DNA of 64,000 nucleotides from M3007 sp044226205 (lineage in GTDB: Bacteria > Bacteroidota > Bacteroidia > Chitinophagales > Saprospiraceae), in NCBI GenBank assembly GCA_044226205.1, contig JBGAHL010000008.1, positions 124,001 through 188,000 of the forward strand. Direction: 5' to 3'. The notes below the pieces were generated by a model. That model was not told the origin of the DNA. It worked only from the letters and a program-made list of their open reading frames with translations, and did not search any database. A program made the position numbers and the translations under genes. Positions 34,537 to 43,360 of this stretch are shown here, in pieces. Within the stretch, counting starts at the first letter, position 1; each line of letters begins with the position of its first letter.

Positions 34537-37500
34537 TCAGTGCAGAAGATGGTCTGCAATGTCGTTGGGTGTCAGGTTGCGCAGGCGAATGCTCCACGTT
34601 ATGCGCGATCCGTAGCCGCCGCCGCGCTGGTCGTATTGGTCTTCCAGAATGCCCGCATTGACCAGGGGGAAGTAAATTTCGAAGCCTCCGCCGAAAAAGC
34701 TCAGCATCAGGCCGCCACTCCATAAAAACTGGTCTTCAAACGACAGTTTTTCCCCTTGCAAAGGGGCTTTTTTGAAATAACCCAGATCGAACCAGGGCTT
34801 GACCGGCAAGCCCATGGGCAGTCGGAAAGGCAGGTCGGCGCGCAGGTTGAGCGAAGCGGCAAAATCCTGCGAAAACCCAAGATAGGGATAGGTCGAGCCG
34901 AAGGCATTTTTAAAACCGCCATCCGTCTGACTGACCTGCTGCGCGAAAACGCCGTCCGTTTCCGTGCGCCCCAGGAATAGTTGATCGAATCGGTAATCGG
35001 CATAGCCTTCCGGCAGGAGGGTGAGCCGCTCGGGCGTGATGCGCGTGGTGCCCCCGTCGGTGTTGTACCAAAACACACCTGCGAAGAGGCGCGCCGTGAT
35101 TTTTCTTTTTTCCGAGTAATAAAATCGCTGTTCGTAAGTGAGCGTATTGCGCAGATAAGTGCGGCCGCGCTGGTAAATGTTGATGTCCTTGTCCTGAAAT
35201 TCAAGCGCAAAGACGAGGCTGTAGGGGTTGGGCAAACGCTTCTGTCGGGCTTCGTAGCGCAATTCGTAAATCGTGTTGCGATCGAATGTGCGCCCCAGCC
35301 GGTTGCCTTCGACATCGAATTTGTCCACCTCCCGGCCGGCAAAAATCGCGCGCAGGTTGAGCCAGTGGCGGAAGGAAGTCGAGTTGCTCCGCAATTCGCC
35401 GCGCAATTGCGGCACAATCCGATAGTAACGGTCGTATGTTTTTTCGCCCCAATCGTAGTCCATCTCGAAAGTTTTGGCGCTTACCCCGGCCGTCAGGCGC
35501 GGCAATGCGCCGCCAGGATAAAGGTTGAGCCGTACGTCGGCGAGGCCGACCGGCTTTTTCGAGCCGAGTCCGAAGCCGGGGGCCAGGTAGTATTGAATTT
35601 TCTGACCCGGGAAAGGCGGGTTGTACAACAACAGCCCCACCATGGTTTTGTCATAATTGTTCCAGCCCAGCCAGGGCAGGATGCCCAGCGTCCGCCGGTC
35701 GGGTTGTTCGAACAAACTGGCCATGTTGACCTGTATTTTGTTGCGCCCGCCGTTGTTGTGGCGCTGCACATCGAGCGTGGTGAACTCGCGGTCGATCACA
35801 AACTGGTCGACGTTCTCGGCCGGGAAAACCACCGTTTCCTTTGCCTCGGCCGGCGCCGGGTACCACTGGGTGCCGGCAGGCTGGCCTTCGCGCAGCGCGG
35901 TGACCGGAAACGGCGCGTTCAGTTTGCCTTCGTTGCGGACCGTGAGCCGATAGCCGCCGGCCACTTTTTCCACCTTTTCGAGCGAATAGTCAGTGTGTTT
36001 ACCGGTGCTCATGGCTTGCATAAACCAGCCGATATCGATACCGGCAGCGGCCATACTTTGCTGAAAATCTTCGGGATACGGGTGCTTGAATTGCCATTCG
36101 CGGTAATAGGCCTGCATGGCCTGGTCGAATTTGGCCGTACCGGCCGATTTTTCAAGCCAGTTCATGCAAAGCGCCGTTTTCATATACACCATCAGGCCGT
36201 AAGCGGCCGGTACGAAGCGGTCGGACTTCGTATCGGGCGGGGTGTCGTCGTGGTGACGGGCCAGTATCAGGTAGCCGTTTTGAAGCAGCGGCCCGAATGT
36301 TGCGGGGTTGTAGAATTTTTTGGGCAGGTAGTCATCACCCATTTTACTTTTATAATAACGGTCGATGTAGCGCATCTCGTAATACGAGTTGATGCCTTCA
36401 TCCATCCAGGGGTGGTCGCGCTCGTTGCTGGCCAGAATGCCGTAGAACCAGTTGTGGCCGACTTCGTGGGTGATGACGTCGTCGAGCGATTTCGGGTCGC
36501 CGGCATTGCCGATCACGGTGATCATGGGGTATTCCATGCCTCCGCCGGCGCTCAGGGCGGAGTGCACCGCCGTCGCGTGCGGCCAGGGGTATTCGCCCAC
36601 GCATTCGGAATAAAACTCCACGGCACGGCGCACATAAAACGCACCTTTTTGCCAGGTACGAAAATCCTCATCTGTAAACATGGCCCAGCAATCGACCGTC
36701 CGGCCCGAAGCCAGGTGGGCAGTGTCGCGCAGGACGTTGAAACGTTTGTCGGCGAACCAGGCGAAGTCGTGTACTTTTTCCGCCTTGTAACGCAGGGTTT
36801 TGGTAGAGGAGGAGGAAGCCGGGAAGGGCTGCGCCTCAAATTTCTTCTTCTTTCCTTTCAAATCCGTTTTTTGCAATTTAGCCCGTGTTTCGGCCTCCTT
36901 TTGGGCTAAAAAGGTCCATTCTTCGGGGTTTTGCAATACGCCCGTAGCCCCGACTACGTAGTTGGCCGGCAGGGTGAGCGTCACGTCGAACGATCCGAAC
37001 TCGGAATAAAACTCGCCCTGATCGAGGTAGGGGATGGGGTGCCAGCCGCGGGTGTCGTACACGGCGGGTTTGGGAAACCATTGCGTCATCTGATACGACT
37101 GGCCGACGTGCCCGAGGCGGGAGAACGAGGCCGGAATATCCAGTTCAAACGGCGTGCTTATGGTGATGCTGCCGCCCGGGGCCAATGGCCGGGGCAGTTG
37201 CAGCCGGGCGATGTCCGGGTTTTTCGGATCGAAGGACCACTTGACCTGCTGGCCGTCGACGCGGAAGTCGAGTTTTTTTAGCCCGCCCATCGAGCTGTCG
37301 GGCGCAAAGTAGAACTCGCCGTCCTGCTGCCCGGCTTTTTGCCGCGCAAAAGCGGAACGGCGACTGGCGTACGCATTGGGCCAGCAATGCATCCAGATCT
37401 CGCCGAGTTCGTCGGGCGAGCGGTTGGTGTACACCATGCTGATCTCGGCGCTCAGGCTGTGCTGCCGGTCGTCGAGCGATGCCTTGATCGTATAATTGAC

Positions 37501-37575
37501 TTCCTGCTGGAAATAGTTTTTCTGGGCTGACAGGATCGCGGGGAGCATCGCCAGCACAACAAATAACGGTCTCAT
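34537..37575 (-). CDS. M1 family zinc metallopeptidase, secreted
   Basis: The start at 37575 gives the signal peptide MRPLFVVLAMLPAILSAQ; an in-frame ATG at 37629 would add 18 hydrophilic residues. The 1012-residue enzyme has an N-terminal beta-domain and a gluzincin catalytic domain. The zinc motif is H370-E-V-G-H374 with E393 in MDEGIN, 18 residues later. The exopeptidase motif GGGMEYPM (a GAMEN variant) lies near residue 350. The C-terminal 400 residues are beta-rich (RYEARQKRLPNPYSLVFALEFQ), resembling an outer-membrane barrel or M1-associated domain. It probably acts in the periplasm or at the surface. Confidence 0.9.
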   Translation of the reverse strand: MRPLFVVLAMLPAILSAQKNYFQQEVNYTIKASLDDRQHSLSAEISMVYTNRSPDELGEIWMHCWPNAYASRRSAFARQKAGQQDGEFYFAPDSSMGGLKKLDFRVDGQQVKWSFDPKNPDIARLQLPRPLAPGGSITISTPFELDIPASFSRLGHVGQSYQMTQWFPKPAVYDTRGWHPIPYLDQGEFYSEFGSFDVTLTLPANYVVGATGVLQNPEEWTFLAQKEAETRAKLQKTDLKGKKKKFEAQPFPASSSSTKTLRYKAEKVHDFAWFADKRFNVLRDTAHLASGRTVDCWAMFTDEDFRTWQKGAFYVRRAVEFYSECVGEYPWPHATAVHSALSAGGGMEYPMITVIGNAGDPKSLDDVITHEVGHNWFYGILASNERDHPWMDEGINSYYEMRYIDRYYKSKMGDDYLPKKFYNPATFGPLLQNGYLILARHHDDTPPDTKSDRFVPAAYGLMVYMKTALCMNWLEKSAGTAKFDQAMQAYYREWQFKHPYPEDFQQSMAAAGIDIGWFMQAMSTGKHTDYSLEKVEKVAGGYRLTVRNEGKLNAPFPVTALREGQPAGTQWYPAPAEAKETVVFPAENVDQFVIDREFTTLDVQRHNNGGRNKIQVNMASLFEQPDRRTLGILPWLGWNNYDKTMVGLLLYNPPFPGQKIQYYLAPGFGLGSKKPVGLADVRLNLYPGGALPRLTAGVSAKTFEMDYDWGEKTYDRYYRIVPQLRGELRSNSTSFRHWLNLRAIFAGREVDKFDVEGNRLGRTFDRNTIYELRYEARQKRLPNPYSLVFALEFQDKDINIYQRGRTYLRNTLTYEQRFYYSEKRKITARLFAGVFWYNTDGGTTRITPERLTLLPEGYADYRFDQLFLGRTETDGVFAQQVSQTDGGFKNAFGSTYPYLGFSQDFAASLNLRADLPFRLPMGLPVKPWFDLGYFKKAPLQGEKLSFEDQFLWSGGLMLSFFGGGFEIYFPLVNAGILEDQYDQRGGGYGSRITWSIRLRNLTPNDIADHLLH

Positions 37576-37606
37576 GTGAAACGGCTTTTTATCCAAAAAC
37601 GTGGTC

Positions 37607-39409
37607 TTATTTGAATTTATCCTTGACAAAAACGAGCCCGCGGAAGCGCATCAGGGCGGCATCGCCGTTTTCGCCCGGGCGCAGTTCGAGTTCTTCCACC
37701 ACGATACGCGCTTCGATTCGCCGGCCGTTGAAATCAAAGGTTTCGGCGCCGGTCGGCAAGTAAATCGCGTCTTCAACCAGATCGCTGGCGAGCCATTCCT
37801 TCATTTTTGGCCTGAAATCGATGGTTTCCAGGTCTTCGTAGCGGCTGCCGTGGCGTTCGCGCCAGACGAGCCCGCTGCCGTCGCCGGCTATTTCAAAATA
37901 GCGACCGAGGCCGGGCGGGTCGGAATATTCATTGGCATCCACCTGGTACCAGGTTTGATAACCGCGAATGTTGCCGGTGTTGACCAGACCGTTGGGAGCC
38001 ACCCGCAGGAGGTTGGAATAGTCGTTGCGCGCGCTGCGAATGCCGATCAGGTGCGTGAGCCGGCCGACTTTACCGAAGTTGCCTCGCGGGGCGGGCGGAA
38101 GGCTGTCGATCGGACGGTCGAGCCAGGGTTGAATTTTTCCCAGCGACGAATGTTGGTCGAGCCAGTAAAAAATATCCGTAACCCTTTGGGCGTCGCGGCC
38201 GATAAAATCCTCGTCGGAGTGGATGATTTTACCGTTGAGCATCCTGCCGTTGCGAATAAGCAGGTCTTCGAGCGCGCCCAGTTGGCTCTGTTCAGATACG
38301 CGGAAGGCATTGTAGGGCCCCAGGGCCGACAGGAGCGCAAAAATGCCGAGCGAGATGGGGATAAATTTGATGTTGTCGAGGCGGGAAATGGCAAAATACA
38401 GGCCGTTGACGAGCAGCCACAGCGCGATGGCGCACACGAAAAAACGCGGCGGCGTGACGCCATAATCGTCGATGCGGCGATAAATGGCGGCAAACAGCAG
38501 GGCTACCAGCGGCAACAAAACCCACCAGAACCAGCGGCGATAGTTGCGAACAATCGGGCTTTGATCAAATTGCGGCAACTGGTAGTTGAGCAGGTAAGTG
38601 AAAATACCAGCCACCGAAAACCCGATTACCAGCGAGGAAATCCAGCCGTGGGGCAGCCACCAGCCGACGATGATCCGGCCGGCATAGGCGTATAAAATCA
38701 GGAAATACAGTACGACGATGGGGATGAGGATGTACTTGCACAGGTTTTTAAAAACCGTGTTGTAGGCACTGTCTGTAGCGTCGAGGGCAAATTGCCGCGG
38801 CACGTGGTGGAGGAAATAAGTCGTATTGAACAGGCCTGCCAGCAGGATGAACAGGTGCACGTACACCTCGTCGCGGATGTCGAAATCGAACAGCCTTTTG
38901 AGGGCAACGATGGCCAGCGCTAGGCCGCCCCAAAGGATCAGCGTGAAAACCGCGCCTACGATGAAACTGGCAAATAACTGTTTGTTGTATTCCCAAAAGT
39001 CATTGATTTTCAGGCTGTTCAAATACGGCGCCACGGCCACGAACAGGTGCGCGGCCAGCAGGATCACGACGAATCGCACCCCTTCGGTCTCACCAAAATT
39101 GGCAGCCTGAGGGTTGGGCAAAGCCATGTAATACACGAACAGCAGCAGGGCGCCACCAGCCACCAGGGCCCAGTGCCGCCAGTTGCGTTCGAACCACCCG
39201 CGCGATTCCGCGAAGGTGTTCAGCCCGATCAAAAGCGGGATGCCGAGTTGTGCCATCATCCAAAGGCGGATCATGTCCGGCCGGTTCTCGTTTTCTACAA
39301 GAGTCATCAGTGCCACGACGGCTACAACAGTCGAGACGGCGACGACCGGAAAACGGCGGAGCACCGCTCCCGTCGAGCGCAGCAGAAATATCAACGAGGG
39401 TAATTTCAT
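37607..39409 (-). CDS. DUF4153 domain-containing membrane protein
   Basis: A 600-residue protein with about twelve hydrophobic segments in the first 400 residues, then a soluble C-terminal part of about 200 residues (from ALEDLLIRNGRMLNGKI). The membrane region (LLIGLNTFAESRGWFERNWRH, YILIPIVVLYFLILYAYAGRI, FIPISLGIFALLSALGPYNAF) fits my memory of DUF4153 in Bacteroidota. Function is unknown. It is the first gene of the minus-strand operon with the M1 peptidase (31 bases away) and kdsA, which hints at a cell-envelope role. It is divergent from the small secreted protein at 39499. Confidence 0.8.
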   Translation of the reverse strand: MKLPSLIFLLRSTGAVLRRFPVVAVSTVVAVVALMTLVENENRPDMIRLWMMAQLGIPLLIGLNTFAESRGWFERNWRHWALVAGGALLLFVYYMALPNPQAANFGETEGVRFVVILLAAHLFVAVAPYLNSLKINDFWEYNKQLFASFIVGAVFTLILWGGLALAIVALKRLFDFDIRDEVYVHLFILLAGLFNTTYFLHHVPRQFALDATDSAYNTVFKNLCKYILIPIVVLYFLILYAYAGRIIVGWWLPHGWISSLVIGFSVAGIFTYLLNYQLPQFDQSPIVRNYRRWFWWVLLPLVALLFAAIYRRIDDYGVTPPRFFVCAIALWLLVNGLYFAISRLDNIKFIPISLGIFALLSALGPYNAFRVSEQSQLGALEDLLIRNGRMLNGKIIHSDEDFIGRDAQRVTDIFYWLDQHSSLGKIQPWLDRPIDSLPPAPRGNFGKVGRLTHLIGIRSARNDYSNLLRVAPNGLVNTGNIRGYQTWYQVDANEYSDPPGLGRYFEIAGDGSGLVWRERHGSRYEDLETIDFRPKMKEWLASDLVEDAIYLPTGAETFDFNGRRIEARIVVEELELRPGENGDAALMRFRGLVFVKDKFK

Positions 39410-39471
39410 GGTTCAATACGGCTTGTCGGGCGGAAAATTAGGCATTTTTCAAAGGCGCCGGGTTTGTTGGC

Positions 39472-39479
39472 TATTTTTG
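39472..39479 (+). promoter_or_regulatory. Candidate -7 element (TATTTTTG)
   Basis: TATTTTTG matches TAnnTTTG and ends 19 bases before the ATG at 39499, a plausible position for a short-leader promoter. The -33 box is not clear. Confidence 0.4.
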
Positions 39480-39498
39480 CCGGAAAGAAAGACTGTAC

Positions 39499-40047
39499 AT
39501 GCGACCCATCTTGTTCTTCTGCCTCCTGCTCGGCGCCTTCAGGCTTGGCGCCCAATCGACCGATTCTCTCGCGTTTCCTGCCTCCTGGGCCGGCGACTGG
39601 TCGGGCAAACTCCTGATTTACAATGCCAAAGGGCTGGCGCAGAGCGTCGATATGACGATAGAGATCCATAAAATCGACACGTCCACCACGGGGCGCTACA
39701 CCTTCGGGCTGATCTACGGCTCCAAGGAGCAGGACTGGCGGCCGTACGAACTGGTGCCCGTGAAGCCCGAACGCGGTGTCTGGAGTGTCGATGAAAAAAA
39801 TTCCATCGTCATGGAAAGCTACCTCGTAGGCCCGAAACTGCTGTGCTGGTTTGTGGTCGAAGGCAGTCGCATCCTCTGTACCTACGAAAAAACGGGCCCC
39901 GATACCATGACGTTCGAGGTGCTGTCAGGCAGCGAAACCCCGGCCAGCACGACCGGCAACACCAAACAAGGCGAAGAAGATATCCCCGAAGTCAAAACCT
40001 ACCCGTTCGTTGTATTTCAACGGGCTTTGTTGCAAAAAAAAGGATAA
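39499..40047 (+). CDS. Small secreted hypothetical protein
   Basis: A 182-residue protein with signal peptide MRPILFFCLLLGAFRLGAQ. The mature part (PASWAGDWSGKLLIYNAKGL, VDMTIEIHKIDTSTTGRYTF, RILCTYEKTGPDTMTFEVLSG) is a small beta-rich domain of lipocalin-like character, with a WxGxW start and alternating strands. I do not recognise a named family, though similar short secreted proteins occur in Saprospiraceae. It is followed by a palindromic repeat and then the hydrolase gene at 40210. No enzyme residues can be assigned. Confidence 0.7.
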   Translation: MRPILFFCLLLGAFRLGAQSTDSLAFPASWAGDWSGKLLIYNAKGLAQSVDMTIEIHKIDTSTTGRYTFGLIYGSKEQDWRPYELVPVKPERGVWSVDEKNSIVMESYLVGPKLLCWFVVEGSRILCTYEKTGPDTMTFEVLSGSETPASTTGNTKQGEEDIPEVKTYPFVVFQRALLQKKG

Positions 40048-40073
40048 GGCTTTCGACTGTACGCACTTGCAGA

Positions 40074-40137
40074 TTTTCACCGCGAAGACGCGGAGACGCT
40101 AAGAAATTCGCAACCCTTTGCGTCTTCGCGGTGAAAA
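40074..40137. repeat. Palindromic repeat (18-bp perfect arms)
   Basis: TTTTCACCGCGAAGACGC (40074-40091) and GCGTCTTCGCGGTGAAAA (40120-40137) are perfect inverted repeats around a 28-base loop. Sequences of this type (CTTCGCGGTGAAAA) are familiar to me as dispersed palindromes in several bacterial groups. It lies 26 bases past one stop codon and 72 bases before the next gene, so it may also terminate transcription. Confidence 0.7.
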
Positions 40138-40150
40138 CGAAAGGTACCTA

Positions 40151-40169
40151 AAATATTTAGTAAATATTT
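40151..40169 (+). repeat. AAATATTT direct repeat upstream of the hydrolase gene
   Basis: Two copies of the self-complementary octamer AAATATTT (40151-40158 and 40162-40169) are separated by 3 bases, 41 bases upstream of the start at 40210. This could be an AT-rich regulatory site, but the composition makes chance plausible. Confidence 0.2.
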
Positions 40170-40209
40170 GATCGTCAGATAATTATCAACCTCATCAACC
40201 CTCCTGAAT

Positions 40210-41448
40210 ATGGACTCTCTCACCCAAATCGTACTCGGCGCTGCCTGTGGAGAAGCGGTGGCGGGCAAAAAGATCGGCAACAGGGCAATGCTGTGGGGCG
40301 CTATCGGGGGCACGATCCCCGACCTCGATGTATTTACCACCTTCCTGACCGACGAGCTGACAGCCACGTCGTTTCACCGCGGGTTTATGCATTCCATGCT
40401 GTTTGCGGCGCTGGCGCCCTGGGTATTGGCCAGGATGGTTCAGTGGTTTTACGAAAAAGGGCATTACAAGAACCGAGGGTACAAGATTGGCGCCATGACG
40501 GTCTGGATCGCGATCTATTTCCTGGCGGCGGCGGGTATTAATTTTATCCCGGTCATGCTGGGCGAGGGCCTGAGCTGGTACGTATTCCTGCCTACACTGG
40601 CGCTCGGGTTGTGGTTTGTGCGCAAGCTGTGGCGCGACTACCTCCAGCGCGATTTTACGCAGGTGGAAGCGCCCTATCTCGTCTGGGTGTCCCTCTTTTT
40701 CTGGAGCATTTTTACGCATCCCATCCTCGATTGTTTTACCAATTTCGGTACGCAGGTCTGGCAGCCGTTCTCCGATTACCGGGTGCAATGGAATTCCGTG
40801 TCCGTCGTCGATCCCCTGGCCACGGTGCCTTTTGGCATCTGCCTGATGATTGCTTCGCGTTTTTCGAGGGGCGCGCGCCTGCGTTTCGGCTGGAACTGGG
40901 CCGGCATTCTGTGGTTTTGCGGTTACCTGGGTTACACCATGTGGCATAAAAGCGTGGCCGACCGAATTTTCGAAGACACCCTGGAAGCGCGAAACATTCG
41001 CTATCACCGCTACATGACCAACCCTTCCATTTTTAACAACATCGTATGGTACGGCATTGCGGAAGGCGACACGGCCTACTATTTCGGTATGTACGGTTTC
41101 AACGACACGGGCAAAAGTTTCCGACCCATCTCCGTCCTGCCCAAAAACCACGAATTGCTCGATCCGATCGGCCAGGACACCCGCGCGGGGTATTTCCTGC
41201 GCTGGTTCAGCAACGGGTATTACACGGTCAACCATTACAATGGCGACACCCTGCAGGTCAATGACCTGCGTTTCGGGTTGCTCGGCGACTCCCTGACGGA
41301 CAACAACTACGTTTTTCCCTTCCTTGTCTTCAAAAATGAGCGGGGAGAATGGGACATCAAACAAAACAACCGCAACCGCAGCAGTGTGAAAGGAAGCGAG
41401 GCTTCGTTCGAGGGGCTGTGGAAACGGGTAAAGGGAGAGGGTTTTTAA
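40210..41448 (+). CDS. Membrane-bound metal-dependent hydrolase (YdjM/DUF457 type)
   Basis: A 412-residue protein beginning MDSLTQIVLGAACGEAVAGK, the hallmark of the LexA-regulated YdjM-like, membrane-bound metal-dependent hydrolase family (PF04307). Further family marks are IGGTIPDLDVFTTFL (conserved DLD), SFHRGFMHSMLF (conserved His residues), and HPILDCFTNFGTQVWQPFSDYRV. About five hydrophobic segments occur between 80 and 250. A C-terminal 150-residue part (KSVADRIFEDTLEARN onward) is soluble. Substrate is unknown; lipid is a common suggestion. It precedes cdsA by 26 bases on the same strand, so the two may be an operon. Confidence 0.88.
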   Translation: MDSLTQIVLGAACGEAVAGKKIGNRAMLWGAIGGTIPDLDVFTTFLTDELTATSFHRGFMHSMLFAALAPWVLARMVQWFYEKGHYKNRGYKIGAMTVWIAIYFLAAAGINFIPVMLGEGLSWYVFLPTLALGLWFVRKLWRDYLQRDFTQVEAPYLVWVSLFFWSIFTHPILDCFTNFGTQVWQPFSDYRVQWNSVSVVDPLATVPFGICLMIASRFSRGARLRFGWNWAGILWFCGYLGYTMWHKSVADRIFEDTLEARNIRYHRYMTNPSIFNNIVWYGIAEGDTAYYFGMYGFNDTGKSFRPISVLPKNHELLDPIGQDTRAGYFLRWFSNGYYTVNHYNGDTLQVNDLRFGLLGDSLTDNNYVFPFLVFKNERGEWDIKQNNRNRSSVKGSEASFEGLWKRVKGEGF

Positions 41449-41473
41449 TCAAAAACATTTCTAATTCAACAAG

Positions 41474-42280
41474 ATGAAACAACGCGCCATTACGGCAGTA
41501 TTTTTTGCCATAGCCATGATCGGGGGAGTGTACGGAGGGTTGCTGCCGTTCAGAATTCTCAGTTTTTTGATCGCAGCCGGAAGCCTTTGGGAGCTTTTGG
41601 GCCTGTTGCTGCCGGAAGAGGAAGAAAAGCCCTTGCGCCGCGTGGTCGGCCTGATTTGGGGACTGGCGCCTTTTGTGGCGGCCCTGACATTGGACAGGGA
41701 GTACCTGGTTCTGTCGGCGGTATTTCCCGCTTTCGTATTCCTTTTGTTGTTGTTCGAACTGTTTGGAAAGTCCTCGTCGCCGTTTTCAAACATGGGCACC
41801 TACTTGCTCGGCCTGTTTTACATCACCATGCCGATTTTGCTGCTGCAATATCTGGCTAACAAAACCGGCTACGGGTATGCGCCCAATCGGGTGTTCGGAC
41901 TCTTGTGGCTCGTGTGGACCAACGACACGCTGGCCTATCTGATCGGTTCAAAAGTGGGGCGGACCAAGTTGTTTCAACGGATTTCGCCGAATAAAACCTG
42001 GGAAGGCACCCTGGGCGGTGTGGTGTGTACCATTGGTATGGCCTGGCTGTTGTCGCAATATTTCGATGACTACACGCCCCCGCAATGGCTCGCGTTGGGC
42101 GCTGTGGTCGGCGTGTTCGGCACCCTGGGCGACCTGGTGGAGAGCATGCTCAAGCGCAGCATCGGTGTGAAAGACTCGGGCAATCTTTTGCCCGGCCACG
42201 GCGGCCTGCTCGACCGCTTCGATGCGTTCCTTTTTGTCATTCCTTTTGCCTGGCTGGCAATTGTGATCCTGGAGCAATAA
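41474..42280 (+). CDS. cdsA: Phosphatidate cytidylyltransferase
   Basis: CdsA makes CDP-diacylglycerol from CTP and phosphatidate, the branch point for phospholipid synthesis in the inner membrane. The 268-residue protein has about seven membrane segments and the full C-terminal signature SMLKRSIGVKDSGNLLPGHG followed by GLLDRFD, matching the PROSITE-type pattern S-x-x-K-R-x(4)-K-D-x(5)-P-x-H-G-G-x-x-D-R. An upstream segment, WTNDTLAYLIGSKVGRTKL, is also typical. The stop at 42280 is only 2 bases from the convergent pnuC stop, so the two transcripts must overlap at their ends. Confidence 0.96.
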   Translation: MKQRAITAVFFAIAMIGGVYGGLLPFRILSFLIAAGSLWELLGLLLPEEEEKPLRRVVGLIWGLAPFVAALTLDREYLVLSAVFPAFVFLLLLFELFGKSSSPFSNMGTYLLGLFYITMPILLLQYLANKTGYGYAPNRVFGLLWLVWTNDTLAYLIGSKVGRTKLFQRISPNKTWEGTLGGVVCTIGMAWLLSQYFDDYTPPQWLALGAVVGVFGTLGDLVESMLKRSIGVKDSGNLLPGHGGLLDRFDAFLFVIPFAWLAIVILEQ

Positions 42281-42282
42281 AT

Positions 42283-42840
42283 TCAGGCCAGTTTGCGCTT
42301 CCACTCGATGTAGCCCAGTGTCGCCTGGACGAGAAACACGGTGTACAGCGCCGCGAAAAAGTAGAGCGACTTGTCGGCGTACATGAAAATGTACACCTGA
42401 TCGACGGCCAGCCAGAGTATCCAGTTTTCGAGGTAGCGTTTGTTCATCCACCATTGTGCAATGATGGATTGGGACGTGCAAAAAGCGTCGCGAAAAGGAA
42501 AACTGGCGTTGGTCCAGCTGTGCATGGCATATCCCAGGCCCAAAGTGCCTGCCAGCATGAGGGCGCCGGTGATCAGCCATTGTTGCGGAGAAAGGGAACG
42601 GACCGCAATGCGCTGATCGTCAGCACGATCGCCGCGGCTCCATAGTATCCAGCCTTGCACCTGCATAATGCCAAAAACGCCCTGAAGCAGCATGTCGGAG
42701 TACAGCTGACTTTGGTAGCACACCACAGCGGTCAGCGCGACCTGTACGAGGCCGATAGGGAAAGTCAGGATGTTGCGTCGTACCACGAGCCAGACGCAGA
42801 CGACACCGAGCAGGGAAGCGATGATTTCGAGCCAGTTCAT
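42283..42840 (-). CDS. pnuC: Nicotinamide riboside transporter PnuC
   Basis: A 185-residue inner-membrane protein with about seven hydrophobic segments. Family stretches include LGVVCVWLVVRRNILTFPIG, GIMQVQGWILW and FRDAFCTSQSIIAQWWMNKR, followed by the WILWLAVDQVYIFMYADKSL segment that lines the vitamin path in PnuC structures. PnuC moves nicotinamide riboside by facilitated diffusion and is driven by cytosolic phosphorylation. No NadR-type kinase is in the window. The region upstream contains an intrinsic terminator whose T-run ends 12 bases before the ATG, so the gene probably depends on read-through or on a promoter inside the upstream gene. Confidence 0.94.
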   Translation of the reverse strand: MNWLEIIASLLGVVCVWLVVRRNILTFPIGLVQVALTAVVCYQSQLYSDMLLQGVFGIMQVQGWILWSRGDRADDQRIAVRSLSPQQWLITGALMLAGTLGLGYAMHSWTNASFPFRDAFCTSQSIIAQWWMNKRYLENWILWLAVDQVYIFMYADKSLYFFAALYTVFLVQATLGYIEWKRKLA

Positions 42841-42852
42841 GGGGGTAAATGT

Positions 42853-42886
42853 AAAAAGCCTTTTGTCGTATTCGACAAAAGGCTTT
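42853..42886 (-). terminator. Rho-independent terminator just upstream of pnuC
   Basis: AAAGCCTTTTGTCG (42855-42868) and CGACAAAAGGCTTT (42873-42886) form a perfect 14-bp stem around TATT. Read on the minus strand it is followed directly by T (42854, 42853), with more T inside the stem end. It would end the transcript of the 70-residue ORF, 12 bases before the pnuC start at 42840. Confidence 0.75.
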
Positions 42887-42912
42887 GACAGGGCCGAAAG
42901 ACGGAAGCGGAG

Positions 42913-43125
42913 TTACTGCGGGATGGTATCGCCGCAGCTAGAGCTGAGGTCGAAGAAATCGAGCACCGATTTGGATGCCGATTTACCGCCGCCGAGCCTT
43001 TCCAGCTTGTTGTCATCGAGGACGTCGAGTTCGTCCTGGAGGTCGTTCAACGAGCGCTTTCCCCCTTCAGATTGCGGCTGGTTGTTCGATTCCTCTTTTT
43101 TGTTGTTACGGAAAAAGTTTCGCAT
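42913..43125 (-). CDS. Small protein with double-glycine-like leader (possible RiPP precursor)
   Basis: The start at 43125 gives a 70-residue protein, MRNFFRNNKKEESNNQPQ onward; an in-frame ATG 15 codons upstream at 43170 is possible. Residues 25-47 read as an acidic helix, SLNDLQDELDVLDDNKLERL, followed by GGG at 45-47. A short C-terminal segment with several Ser and one Cys follows (KSASKSVLDFFDLSSSCGD, residues 48-66, ending TIPQ). This is the layout of peptides cleaved after a double glycine by C39 peptidase transporters. No modification enzyme, transporter or immunity gene is nearby, so a plain small conserved protein remains the alternative. It lies upstream of pnuC, separated from it by a terminator. 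Confidence 0.55.
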   Translation of the reverse strand: MRNFFRNNKKEESNNQPQSEGGKRSLNDLQDELDVLDDNKLERLGGGKSASKSVLDFFDLSSSCGDTIPQ

Positions 43126-43360
43126 AGCACGTTTTGATTTACCCGTCTCAAAGGTAGCGTGTTTTCCCAATCTGGCAATGTGAGCGGCGCTTTTTTGGAC
43201 GTGTCCCCTTTTTTTAACTTAAACTTTGCAATCTGGTCGACAAATTTCGTGCCGTGAAGTGCCTGTTCGAACAAGCTTTTTTCGTTTTCAGTACGACTTT
43301 TTCCTGCTTGACGCTGCTTTTGGCCTTCGGGGCTTTCCATCGCTTTACTTTTAGCCCAAT

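Noticed and set aside
34981..36909. A 642-codon plus-strand open frame opposite the M1 peptidase
   Set aside because: It lies across the zinc motif and catalytic domain of a well-supported minus-strand enzyme, and its own sequence is low-complexity.
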